A stretch of 64,000 nt of DNA, from positions 2,227,931 through 2,291,930 of the forward strand of contig OY282355.1 in assembly GCA_958295525.1 (NCBI GenBank), given 5' to 3'. The position numbers and the translations under genes are program-made. This DNA comes from an uncultured Dehalococcoidia bacterium. Lineage in GTDB: Bacteria > Chloroflexota > Dehalococcoidia > Lucifugimonadales > Australimonadaceae. Under the pieces are notes generated by a model. That model had not been told where the DNA came from and searched no databases. It worked only from the letters and a program-made list of their open reading frames with translations. Of this stretch, positions 16,028 to 23,567 are shown piece by piece; position 1 is the stretch's first letter; every line of letters begins with the position of its first letter.

Positions 16028-17434
16028 TTACGCAAAGGAATCCTGATAGAGGTCGCGCTCGTCTATGACGCGGCGCGCCTTGAACTGCGTGCGCTCGAGT
16101 TCGCCGGGAGGCTTCAGTTGGACGCCGGCGCGGATGCCGAGCGTCGCGCCGAGGTCGGATTGGAGTTGGCGGGCGATCCGGTCCACGGCGTCAGGAGAGT
16201 CCGCGGCTTCGGCGGTGTATTCGGCGAGGACGGCGAGTTCGTCCATCGCGCGCTCGCGGGAGACGACCATACGGAACTCGCCGGTGAGGCCGGGCGTCGC
16301 GCGGACGACGTTCTCGACGGCGCTGGGGTAGACGTTCTCGCCGCGCACGACGACCATATCGTCCACGCGGCCGTAGATGCCGCGCGGCATCGTGGGGTAG
16401 GTGCGCCCGCAGGCGCATGGCTCGTCCGTCCAACTGGCGAGGTCGCCCGACCAGAAGCGGATGAGCGGCTGCGACGCGCGCTCGAGGTGGGTGTAGACGG
16501 GAACGCCCTCGCCGCCGTAGGGAGCGGCCTCGCGGGTGTCGGGATTCAGGAGTTGGGTGTAGACCATATCCTGCCAGAGGTGCATTCCCGGGGCATGGCG
16601 GCATCCGCCGTTGCTCATCCACGGGGTCATTTCGCCGGTGGAGCCGCTGTCCACGATGACGGGGCCGCCGTAGACCCGCTCGAGGGCGCGGCGCGTGCCG
16701 GGGATGGAGCCGCCGGGCTCGCCGGAGAAGAAGAGGAGGCGAAAGCCGAAATCTTTGGGGTCTACGCCTTCCTCTTTGGCCGTCTCCGCGAGGTAGAGGC
16801 AGAAGGAGGGCGTGCCGTAGAAGACGGAGGGGCGGGCGGCGAGGCACCAGCGGACGGCCATTCGGGTTTGCCCGGGCGCGCCCGCGCCGAAAGGGAAGCA
16901 CTTGGCGCCCATGCGCTCGGCGCCGACCAGCATTCCCCACGCGCCCATATAGAGGCTGAACGGAGCGGCCATAAAAACCGTGTCGCCCGGCCTGACGCCC
17001 GCGCCCCACTCGACGCGGGCGTGCGCCTCGCCGATGCGCTCCCAGTCGCCCTTGCTGATGGCGATGACGGTGGGGATGCCGGTGGTGCCGGACGAGCCGT
17101 GCACGCGGAGAATGTCGCGCCAGTCGGCGCAGACGTTGCTGCCGAACGGCGGGTTGTCGAGGAGGTCTTGGCGGAGGTCTTCTTTCGTGACGATGGGGAT
17201 GCGGCGGACGTCGTCGAGCGTTTTCAGTTGCTCCGGGCGGAACCCGGCCTCATCCCAGCGCTTGCGGTAGAAAGGGGAGCGCTCGTAGGCCCAGGCGGCC
17301 TGCCGCCGCAGTTTGGCGGCGATGAGGACGTCGCGCTCGGCGGGATGCATCGTCTCGAGCGCGGGGCTCCAATGCTCTTGATCGTCGGGCGGAACGTAGG
17401 AGGGGTCGTAGACGGGCGGCCACTCGGCGGTCAT
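16028..17434 (-). CDS. PaaK-type acyl-CoA ligase (AMP-forming)
   Basis: Activates a carboxylic acid to its CoA thioester with ATP. The 468-residue protein shows the adenylate loop SSGTTGIP (114-121), the second motif DSGSTGEMTPW, the hinge region YGRVDDMVVVRGENVYPSAVE and a C-terminal domain, all as in phenylacetate-CoA ligases. Its ATG overlaps the stop of the B12-subunit gene (ATGA), so it is in one operon with the mutase small subunit. That pairing resembles 2-hydroxyisobutyrate degradation loci, in which a CoA ligase feeds the mutase. The substrate is inferred, not shown. Confidence 0.85.
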   Translation of the reverse strand: MTAEWPPVYDPSYVPPDDQEHWSPALETMHPAERDVLIAAKLRRQAAWAYERSPFYRKRWDEAGFRPEQLKTLDDVRRIPIVTKEDLRQDLLDNPPFGSNVCADWRDILRVHGSSGTTGIPTVIAISKGDWERIGEAHARVEWGAGVRPGDTVFMAAPFSLYMGAWGMLVGAERMGAKCFPFGAGAPGQTRMAVRWCLAARPSVFYGTPSFCLYLAETAKEEGVDPKDFGFRLLFFSGEPGGSIPGTRRALERVYGGPVIVDSGSTGEMTPWMSNGGCRHAPGMHLWQDMVYTQLLNPDTREAAPYGGEGVPVYTHLERASQPLIRFWSGDLASWTDEPCACGRTYPTMPRGIYGRVDDMVVVRGENVYPSAVENVVRATPGLTGEFRMVVSRERAMDELAVLAEYTAEAADSPDAVDRIARQLQSDLGATLGIRAGVQLKPPGELERTQFKARRVIDERDLYQDSFA

Positions 17435-17850
17435 CCGCGCTCCTCGCGGGCCGAGAGGCGCTCGGTGATGAAGGCTTCGATGTCGCGGAGGCTGGAGCCG
17501 ACGGGGAAGACGCCGTCGACGCCGATCTCGGCGAGGGATTCGCGGTCGGCGTCGGGGACGGTTCCGCCGAGGAGGATGAGGGCCTCGCCGCGCATTTCGC
17601 GCTCTTCGACGGCTTTCATCAGTTTGGCCATCAGGGGCTTGTGCGCGCCGGAGAGGAGGGAGACGCCGATGACGTCGGCGTTTTCCTCCTGCGCGCGGTC
17701 GGCGACCTGCTCCGGGGTGACGCGCATGCCCATATAGACGACGTCCATGCCGGCCTTCTCGAGGGCCTTGGCGATGACCTTGACGCCGCGGTCGTGGCCG
17801 TCGAGGCCGAGTTTGGCGAGGATGATTTTCGCGGGTTTGGGGGTTGTCAT
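17431..17850 (-). CDS. hcmB: B12-binding small subunit of an acyl-CoA mutase, probably HcmB-like
   Basis: The 139-residue protein carries the cobalamin motif D17-x-H19-x-x-G22 (KLGLDGHDRG), whose His replaces the lower axial ligand of adenosylcobalamin. The SLLSGAH and LLGGTVPDAD motifs of the B12 Rossmann fold follow. It is the size of the separate small subunits of isobutyryl- and 2-hydroxyisobutyryl-CoA mutases. It overlaps the ligase gene by 4 bases. The large subunit lies 2.2 kb upstream at 20010-21716, separated by an unrelated insertion. Confidence 0.85.
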   Translation of the reverse strand: MTTPKPAKIILAKLGLDGHDRGVKVIAKALEKAGMDVVYMGMRVTPEQVADRAQEENADVIGVSLLSGAHKPLMAKLMKAVEEREMRGEALILLGGTVPDADRESLAEIGVDGVFPVGSSLRDIEAFITERLSAREERG

Positions 17851-17893
17851 AAGGTTATGCGGCTATCGTCCTATGAGGTTGGTCGTTGGCGAG

Positions 17894-17902
17894 AGTATAG
17901 CA
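17894..17902 (-). promoter_or_regulatory. Extended -10 promoter of the B12-subunit/ligase operon
   Basis: On the minus strand the sequence reads TGCTATACT, an extended -10 element, 43 bases upstream of the ATG at 17850. No convincing -35 box is visible. The same element occurs at 24733, 48441 and 56032. Confidence 0.6.
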
Positions 17903-17928
17903 AACTGCTTGCCGACTCTTGCTCTTGC

Positions 17929-19674
17929 CTACGCCAAATGATGCAGCCCCGGCCGCTTTCCCTTCACAATCCATTCGTCATAGGACTCGCGATAGCCCAA
18001 TTGCGCTGCGCTTTTCGCCAGACGCCGCCCTTTCGCCCTGTCGCCTGCTAGGAACGCGCAATGCGCGGCCAAATCCAACGCTATGGCATGGTCAGGTTGC
18101 TCTTGGAGCGTCTTCCCTAGGGCGTTCAAGGCTCCGTCCAAGTCTCCCACGCGCAGGCGCGCAACGCCCAAGTTAAACGCCAAGTGAGCGGACAAGGATT
18201 CCGATGAGGACGCCATTCCCTCCAAATGCTCGTGCGCTTCCTGGTCGCGGCGGGCGTTCAGCAGAATGATTCCGACTTCTACGCGAGGCATTTCCCAGCC
18301 GGGGCTGAGGCCTGCCGCTATCCAGCACTCTTGGATTCCCTCCTCAGCGTCCCCTGCATCCCACGTCTTTCCAAGAGTCCCGCCGAGTTGAAAGTGATAA
18401 TCGGGGTTCTCGGGCTGGAGTTCAACGGCGCGCCGGACATGAATGAGGGCTGTAGGCAAGTCGCCTTCTGATCGCGCTTGCGCGAATTGAATCATCCGGT
18501 TGCGCGCGCTGTACTTGGCGTCGCCTTTGATCCTAAAGAGAGTTGCGCCTTCAGATTGAGGCGGCAGCCGGGTCGGGTCAGCCGGCACGTCACGCAATGC
18601 AGCGTTCAGTATCTCGCGCGCCGCTTCTTCCGGTATTCCGTATTCCTGCGACACTTGACGCACGACCTCGTCGTGGCCTCCGAGGCTCTGGGCGATATGC
18701 GAGAGGCGCAAATGCCACGGTTTGGACGCCGCCATCAGTTCCGTCCGCCATACGGCGTCATCCTCCAGGCGCCAGAGATGTTTCAGGAGATGAGGGCTAA
18801 CTATGAATTGCGCTCCCAGCGCCAGAACGAAAAATTGTCGCTGCATAGCATCGTCATAAGACAATTTGCTGAACTGCCTGAGGCCCGACAGGTTGCGGCT
18901 TATGAATCGCGTGAGCGCCGCCGCGAGATATTCAACCGTCTCGCGCCCCACATGCTCTGCGAGCAGATTGCAGACGGCGCCAAGCGCGTAGCGCAGGTGA
19001 AGTTGACCGGCAAGGGAGCGAGCATCGGCCTGTGGGATGCGCTCTGCGAGGACTTGGGCGACGCGCTCTATGTTGGCTCGTTGGGGCATAGACCTTCCAG
19101 CTAGCCAGTTGTCTACGGTGTTCTCGTCTACGCCTATTGCCTCCGCCAACTGGCTGCGGGTTGGGCGCGCCTTGCCGCATTGATCGAGAAGTTGCTTCAG
19201 GCGCGCTGCGAATCCGTTGTCCTTGCTCCACAGGGGAGCGTCTTCGCTGGGCGTAGGGAGTTCCGCCAACATATAGACGGCTGAAGCCCGAAGAGCCAAG
19301 TCCACGACCACCAGTCTGAGGTAGGAGGCTGCGGCCAAGTCAGGTCGGTCCACATGTGCGGACACGCTCCGCATGTAGCCGACGAGGTTGTCCCATTGCT
19401 CGGCGTGCCAAGCGATCAATAAGGAGACTACCCGCGGAAAGGGGACTTGGCTCTTTTCGAGGAAAGGAGACGGCGGAATGACGCCGAGGTCGAGGAGTTC
19501 CCGGCCAATGGCCGTGAAGATTTCGTGCTTGGCGAACTGCGTGACCGGCTCGCCCCTGAAGTAGCGTCTCGCGGTTCTGCGGTTCAGCGCTTCGTCTTGA
19601 AGGCGCAGCGCGGTGACCGCTGTTCCGATGATCTGGCCGCTGAGCGGGGCTGCGTATGGCGTTCTCGTTGCCAT
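17929..19674 (-). CDS. HTH and TPR protein of unknown function
   Basis: This 581-residue protein has no family I can name. Residues about 172-212 form an XRE-like helix-turn-helix (SQLAEAIGVDENTVDNWLAG). A second helical, HTH-like region lies near 20-45. The middle is helical and contains many Arg/Leu. The C-terminal part (about 390-570) contains TPR-type repeats (DLPTALIHVRRAVELQPENP, DLDGALNALGKTLQEQPDHA). There is no signal peptide or membrane segment. It is less GC-rich than its neighbours and contains CATG, which they avoid, so it is probably a late insertion between the two mutase subunit genes. It could be a regulator or scaffold responding to peptide binding. Confidence 0.65.
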   Translation of the reverse strand: MATRTPYAAPLSGQIIGTAVTALRLQDEALNRRTARRYFRGEPVTQFAKHEIFTAIGRELLDLGVIPPSPFLEKSQVPFPRVVSLLIAWHAEQWDNLVGYMRSVSAHVDRPDLAAASYLRLVVVDLALRASAVYMLAELPTPSEDAPLWSKDNGFAARLKQLLDQCGKARPTRSQLAEAIGVDENTVDNWLAGRSMPQRANIERVAQVLAERIPQADARSLAGQLHLRYALGAVCNLLAEHVGRETVEYLAAALTRFISRNLSGLRQFSKLSYDDAMQRQFFVLALGAQFIVSPHLLKHLWRLEDDAVWRTELMAASKPWHLRLSHIAQSLGGHDEVVRQVSQEYGIPEEAAREILNAALRDVPADPTRLPPQSEGATLFRIKGDAKYSARNRMIQFAQARSEGDLPTALIHVRRAVELQPENPDYHFQLGGTLGKTWDAGDAEEGIQECWIAAGLSPGWEMPRVEVGIILLNARRDQEAHEHLEGMASSSESLSAHLAFNLGVARLRVGDLDGALNALGKTLQEQPDHAIALDLAAHCAFLAGDRAKGRRLAKSAAQLGYRESYDEWIVKGKRPGLHHLA

Positions 19675-19692
19675 GGCGTCCTGGCGATTATG

Positions 19693-19718
19693 AACCGCAA
19701 GGCGGATGCCTTGCGGTT
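19693..19718. promoter_or_regulatory. Perfect hairpin between the small ORF and the HTH-TPR gene
   Basis: AACCGCAAGGC and GCCTTGCGGTT form an 11-bp stem with a 4-base loop. On the minus strand it lies 18 bases after the stop of the 53-residue ORF and 18 bases before the ATG of the HTH-TPR gene, with no U tract. It may be a partial terminator, an mRNA processing site or an operator. Confidence 0.5.
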
Positions 19719-19736
19719 CCTTCCGGCAAGGTTTCG

Positions 19737-19898
19737 CTACTTACGGACGGAAGCATGCGGCGCGCTCCGGCCTTCTCTGGCGACACGGTCTTTCCAGTCG
19801 TCCGGGCGCGCGCGCCAGCCTCTGGCTTGCCAGTAGGCGTCATTGTTCGGGTTCATCTGATTGGAGTGGTTGTCGCCGTTGCCGTTCTGCCCGTTCAT
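19737..19898 (-). CDS. Small protein of 53 residues, unknown
   Basis: The ORF starts at ATG 19898 with a strong ribosome binding site (GGAGGG, 6 bases upstream) and ends at 19737. The predicted protein begins with an Asn/Gly-rich stretch (MNGQNGNGDNHSNQMNPNND) and continues with a Trp/Arg-rich, highly charged segment (AYWQARGWRARPDDWKDRVA). It has no signal peptide. It is placed 62 bases upstream of the HTH-TPR gene and likely in the same transcript. It may be a partner peptide, a leader or a small toxin-like protein; nothing in the sequence decides. Confidence 0.5.
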   Translation of the reverse strand: MNGQNGNGDNHSNQMNPNNDAYWQARGWRARPDDWKDRVAREGRSAPHASVRK

Positions 19899-20009
19899 AA
19901 TCGCCCTCCTCTGGGTTGGGTAACGTACGGCTTATTACTAATAGGCTCATCGGAATGTGTCAGCCCCAATTTCTTGGCCAAGTTATGCGCAAGCCTCTCT
20001 ATGCCCCTC

Positions 20010-21716
20010 CTAGAAGACGGCGGGGTCTTCGTGGTCGCCGAAGACGTCGCGGAGGGCGGCCATAATCTCGCCCTCGGATGCGTCGGCGCGGGCGGCTTCC
20101 ATGATGAAGGGCATCGTGTTTTCATCGCCCCTAGCGGCATGGCGGAGCGCGTCGAGGGCGGCGTCGGCGCGGGAGGCGTCGCGCTCGCGGACGACCTTCT
20201 CCAAGCGCGCGACCTGCCGCTCCTCTTCGTCGTCGTCGTGCTCGTAGAGTTCGGGCGGCGGCGCGGGCTCCTCCTCGCGGTCGTTGAGGCCGAGCACTTG
20301 GTACGCGCCGTCCTCGATGCGCTGCTGGTAGTCGAACGCCGCGTCGGAGATTTCGCGCTCGATGTAGCCGTTCTCTATGGCGGCGAACATACCGGAGAGG
20401 ACGCCCTCGCCGCCGCCCATATCCTCGATGACGTTGATGTAGGCGCGAGCCTCCTCCTCGATCTCGTTCGTGAGGCGCTCGACGAAGAAGGAGCCGCCGA
20501 GGGGGTCTATCGTGTTGGCGACGCCCGTCTCGTTGCCGATGATGCGCTGCGTGTTGAGCGACATACGCATCGCGTCCTCGGAGGGGATGTCGTGCGCCTC
20601 GTCGTACCCGCTGACGTGGAGCGACTGCGCGCCGCCGAGCGCGGCGGCCATCGCCTGCGTGGAGCCCCGGATGAGGTTGTTGAGCGGGCCCTCGCGGATG
20701 AGCGTGGAGCCGAGCGTTTGGGCGTGGAAGCGGCAGAGCATCGCGCGCGGGTCGGTCGCGCCGTACCGCTCTTTCATAATCCGCGCCCAGAGGCGGCGGG
20801 CGGCGCGCAGTTTGGCGACCTCCTCGAAGAAATCCATATGCACGCCGAAGAAGAACGAGAGGCGCGGGCCGAACTCGTCGGGCGAGAGGCCGCGCCGCAG
20901 TCCGCCCTCGACGTAGGCCATTCCCTGCGCGAGCGTGAAGCCGACCTCTTGCCCCGCCGTCGAGCCGGCCTCGCGGGTGTGGTAGCCGGATATGGAGATC
21001 GTGTTCCAGTTGGGGACGTTGCGGGTGCAGAACTCGACGACGTCCATCGTCATCCGGTAGGCGCCGCGCGGCGGAAGGGCGAACGTCTTTTGCCCGTGGA
21101 ACTCTTTGAGGGCGTCGTTTTGCACGGTGCCGCGCAGCGTTTCCCACGCGACGCCCGCCTGCTCGGCGTGAGCGAGCAGGAAACTCAGCAGCACGATGGC
21201 GGGATGGTTGATCGTGAGCGAGATGCTGACCTTGTCAATCGGGATGCCGTCGAACAGGTCGGACATATCGCGGGCGGTGTCGATGGCCACGCCGAGCCTG
21301 CCGACCTCGCCCTCGGCGAGCGGATGGAGCGAGTCGTACCCCGTGAGCGTGGGATGGTCGAAGTCGGTCGAGAGGCCGGTCTGCCCATGCGCGAGGAGAT
21401 ACTTGTAGCGCTCGTTGGTGGCGACGGCGGTTCCGAATCCGGCGATCTGGCGCCGCGTCCACTGGCGGGCGCGGTACATCGTGGGGTAGACGCCGCGCGT
21501 GAAAGGGTAGGCGCCGGGGAAGCCGAGGTCGGCGGCGTAGTCGAGCGCGGGCGCGGACGACGGCGTGTACAAGCGCTGAATCTCGCGCCCGGAGACGGTG
21601 AGGAAGCGATCCTGCGACTCCGGGGCGCGCTCCAGCGTCCTCCGCAGTTCGCCGCTCTCCCAGGCGCGCTCATCCTCGCGGGCGCGCTCCGCCGCTTGTT
21701 TATCGTAGATGCCCAT
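20010..21716 (-). CDS. hcmA: Large subunit of a B12-dependent acyl-CoA mutase, probably 2-hydroxyisobutyryl-CoA mutase
   Basis: The 568-residue TIM-barrel subunit lacks the B12 domain, which is encoded separately at 17431-17850. In the substrate pocket, methylmalonyl-CoA mutase has Tyr in WTIRQYAG and Ala in the following GLSxAFD motif. Here the motifs read WTRRQIAGFGT (Ile 91) and GLSTDFDHPT (Asp 118). Ile90 and Asp117 are the specificity residues reported for 2-hydroxyisobutyryl-CoA mutase, and both match here with the same one-residue offset. The enzyme would interconvert 2-hydroxyisobutyryl-CoA and 3-hydroxybutyryl-CoA using adenosylcobalamin. A TATAAT box lies 11-16 bases upstream of the ATG. 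No mutase chaperone GTPase is in the window. Confidence 0.82.
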   Translation of the reverse strand: MGIYDKQAAERAREDERAWESGELRRTLERAPESQDRFLTVSGREIQRLYTPSSAPALDYAADLGFPGAYPFTRGVYPTMYRARQWTRRQIAGFGTAVATNERYKYLLAHGQTGLSTDFDHPTLTGYDSLHPLAEGEVGRLGVAIDTARDMSDLFDGIPIDKVSISLTINHPAIVLLSFLLAHAEQAGVAWETLRGTVQNDALKEFHGQKTFALPPRGAYRMTMDVVEFCTRNVPNWNTISISGYHTREAGSTAGQEVGFTLAQGMAYVEGGLRRGLSPDEFGPRLSFFFGVHMDFFEEVAKLRAARRLWARIMKERYGATDPRAMLCRFHAQTLGSTLIREGPLNNLIRGSTQAMAAALGGAQSLHVSGYDEAHDIPSEDAMRMSLNTQRIIGNETGVANTIDPLGGSFFVERLTNEIEEEARAYINVIEDMGGGEGVLSGMFAAIENGYIEREISDAAFDYQQRIEDGAYQVLGLNDREEEPAPPPELYEHDDDEEERQVARLEKVVRERDASRADAALDALRHAARGDENTMPFIMEAARADASEGEIMAALRDVFGDHEDPAVF

Positions 21717-21726
21717 CGCAGGCCGG

Positions 21727-21732
21727 ATTATA
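21727..21732 (-). promoter_or_regulatory. -10 box of the mutase large-subunit gene
   Basis: The minus strand reads TATAAT, placing the transcription start within a few bases of the ATG at 21716, so the mRNA would be leaderless or nearly so. No clear -35 box is seen. Confidence 0.5.
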
Positions 21733-21786
21733 CGCTAGGCCGCGCGGGGCGGCGTATCATCGGAACGCGACACGGAAGGAGCGCGT

Positions 21787-22302
21787 ATGCTTCGCAGCCT
21801 CGGCGGGAAGAGCCCGCAAGTCCACCCGACGGCGTTCGTCAGCGAGTTCGCCTACGTCATCGGCGACGTCCGCATCGGCGCCTACGCATCCGTCTGGCCC
21901 GGCGTCGTGCTCCGCTCCGACCGGGGAACGATGACGATCGGCGAGGGAACGAACATTCAGGACGGCTCCATCTGCCACGCCGACGGCGATCTGACGATTG
22001 GAAACTACGTGACGCTCGGCCACGCGGTCGTCTGCCACGCGGAGCGCGTGGGCGATCACTGCCTGCTGGGGAACAACTGCGCGCTGAACGACAAATCGTC
22101 GGTGGGCGATTGGTGCATCGTGGCGGCGGGCGCCGTGCTGCTGGAGGGGCGGAGCGTCCCGGACGAATCAATCGCCGCGGGCGTTCCGGCGAAAGTCATC
22201 GGCCCGATGACTGGCAAGCACTACGAACTCGTGAAGATGAACGCCGACGAGTACGTGCAGTTGGGGCGGCAGTACAAGGCGGAGGGCGGGTTGGAAGGTT
22301 AG
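21787..22302 (+). CDS. Gamma-class carbonic anhydrase family protein
   Basis: Left-handed beta-helix protein of 171 residues with hexapeptide repeats ([IV]GxxxxI-type turns from about residue 24 to 130), expected to form a trimer with metal at subunit interfaces. Candidate metal ligands are the His residues in SICHADGD, LGHAVVCHAE. The short C-terminal helix (TGKHYELVKMNADEYVQLGR) fits the YrdA/CaiE-like subgroup, in which carbonic anhydrase activity is not always present. The start has a GGAAGGAG site 5 bases upstream. It is divergent from the mutase gene. Confidence 0.85.
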   Translation: MLRSLGGKSPQVHPTAFVSEFAYVIGDVRIGAYASVWPGVVLRSDRGTMTIGEGTNIQDGSICHADGDLTIGNYVTLGHAVVCHAERVGDHCLLGNNCALNDKSSVGDWCIVAAGAVLLEGRSVPDESIAAGVPAKVIGPMTGKHYELVKMNADEYVQLGRQYKAEGGLEG

Positions 22303-22335
22303 GGGGCAGAGGGGCGCCGCAGGGAGGCGGCGCGT

Positions 22336-23544
22336 TCAGCGCGCGCCGCGCGCCTCCGCCTTGACGAAATTGCCGATGTCGGAGAACACGGGCGCAGGGC
22401 GCCCCGCCTCTTGGAACAGCCGCCGCGCCGTCGCTATCCCGACGCCGAAACGCTGCACCAAGCCCATCGTTCGCATCGCCTCCGCGAGGTTGGGGTTCCG
22501 GTAGTCGGTTACGCCCGGCACGCCGAAGTTCTCCTCGTTGACGCTCCCGTAGAGACCCCCGGGGCTGATCACCTCGATCCGGTCGGCGAACCACGTCACC
22601 CGCACCGGGGCGTTCGTCGCCTCGTAGGCGCGGTGCATCACGGCGTTGCGCGTGATCTGCTGCAGCGCGGCGACGGGATAGAGGCTTTCCCTGCGCTCCG
22701 TGCTCGCGGACGTCAGATCAACGGCCACGCGATTGTGGGAAATCAATTTATCGTCCAAACGGCGCAGCACGTCCAAGACCGCTCCCTTCGCCTCTTCGCT
22801 GTCTATGATCGGGTCGGAGAGTTCCGTTCCGTCTATTCTGAGGAACAACGCATAGGCTCCGGGAATGAAATCTTGCGGGTTCTTGCCGAGAACGAGCAGT
22901 CCTAGCACGGTCGGCGTCGGGTCGTCGGGAGAGGCGATCATTTTCAACGACGCCAAGCGTTGCTCCCGAGTCCGGTCGTTCGCCTCCAGCACGTCGGGCG
23001 CGAACGCCTGGGGGAGGTAGTCGTTTTCGAAGAACGTCAGGTTCAGGTCGCTCATCTTCGCGGAAGGGATGGGATCGAGGTCGAAAGGCCGTTGGCCGTG
23101 CCGCCTGCGCTCGTTGAGAATGCGCTCGTCCTGCTCGGTCGCAACGCCGCGCCGCGAACCCGTCCGCACGTGTATCCGGCCTCTGCAGCGCACCGGCGGG
23201 GAGTCCGACGGCAGCACGGCCATCACGGCGACCTCGCTTCCGGCCAGTAGGCGCTTCTCCACGAAAAGGGACGGCGGCGGCACGATGTTCCCGTCCGTCT
23301 TGACGTCGGCCAACTGACGGAGCAATTCGTCGGTCACCGGCTCGCCCGTTGGCGACCCGTCGTTCCGGACGCCGACGAACACCACCCCGGGCAGGCCGCC
23401 GCCGGGGAGGTCGTTGGCGAACGCGCACGCCGCTTCGCGCACGGCGTTCGCCGCGCCTCCGCTCAGCGACTCCTTGAACTCGACGCGATGCGACTCGCCG
23501 CCCTGCAGCAGCCGCAGCAATTCGTCGTCGCTAGGAATGGCCAT
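22336..23544 (-). CDS. AlbA_2 (Schlafen-type) domain protein with C-terminal HATPase_c_4-like region
   Basis: The 402-residue protein begins with the AlbA_2 nucleic-acid-binding signature (ESHRVEFKESLSG, residues 17-29, then FANDLPGG and VGVRNDG). A middle region carries VLGLLVLGKNPQDFIPGA, and a C-terminal ATP-lid-like region has ITRNAVMHRAYE and PGGLYGSV, then PNLAEAMRTMGLVQRFGVGI. This architecture is shared with putative transcriptional regulators and with proteins of defence islands. The gene lies 23 bases downstream of the RAMA nuclease gene on the same strand. Function unknown. Confidence 0.8.
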   Translation of the reverse strand: MAIPSDDELLRLLQGGESHRVEFKESLSGGAANAVREAACAFANDLPGGGLPGVVFVGVRNDGSPTGEPVTDELLRQLADVKTDGNIVPPPSLFVEKRLLAGSEVAVMAVLPSDSPPVRCRGRIHVRTGSRRGVATEQDERILNERRRHGQRPFDLDPIPSAKMSDLNLTFFENDYLPQAFAPDVLEANDRTREQRLASLKMIASPDDPTPTVLGLLVLGKNPQDFIPGAYALFLRIDGTELSDPIIDSEEAKGAVLDVLRRLDDKLISHNRVAVDLTSASTERRESLYPVAALQQITRNAVMHRAYEATNAPVRVTWFADRIEVISPGGLYGSVNEENFGVPGVTDYRNPNLAEAMRTMGLVQRFGVGIATARRLFQEAGRPAPVFSDIGNFVKAEARGAR

Positions 23545-23567
23545 CGGGCGCGCTCCGCCGTCGTCCT

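Noticed and set aside
19656-22364. 902-codon plus-strand frame opposite the mutase gene
   Set aside because: It is the antisense of a well-conserved mutase and of the gamma carbonic anhydrase shifted in frame.
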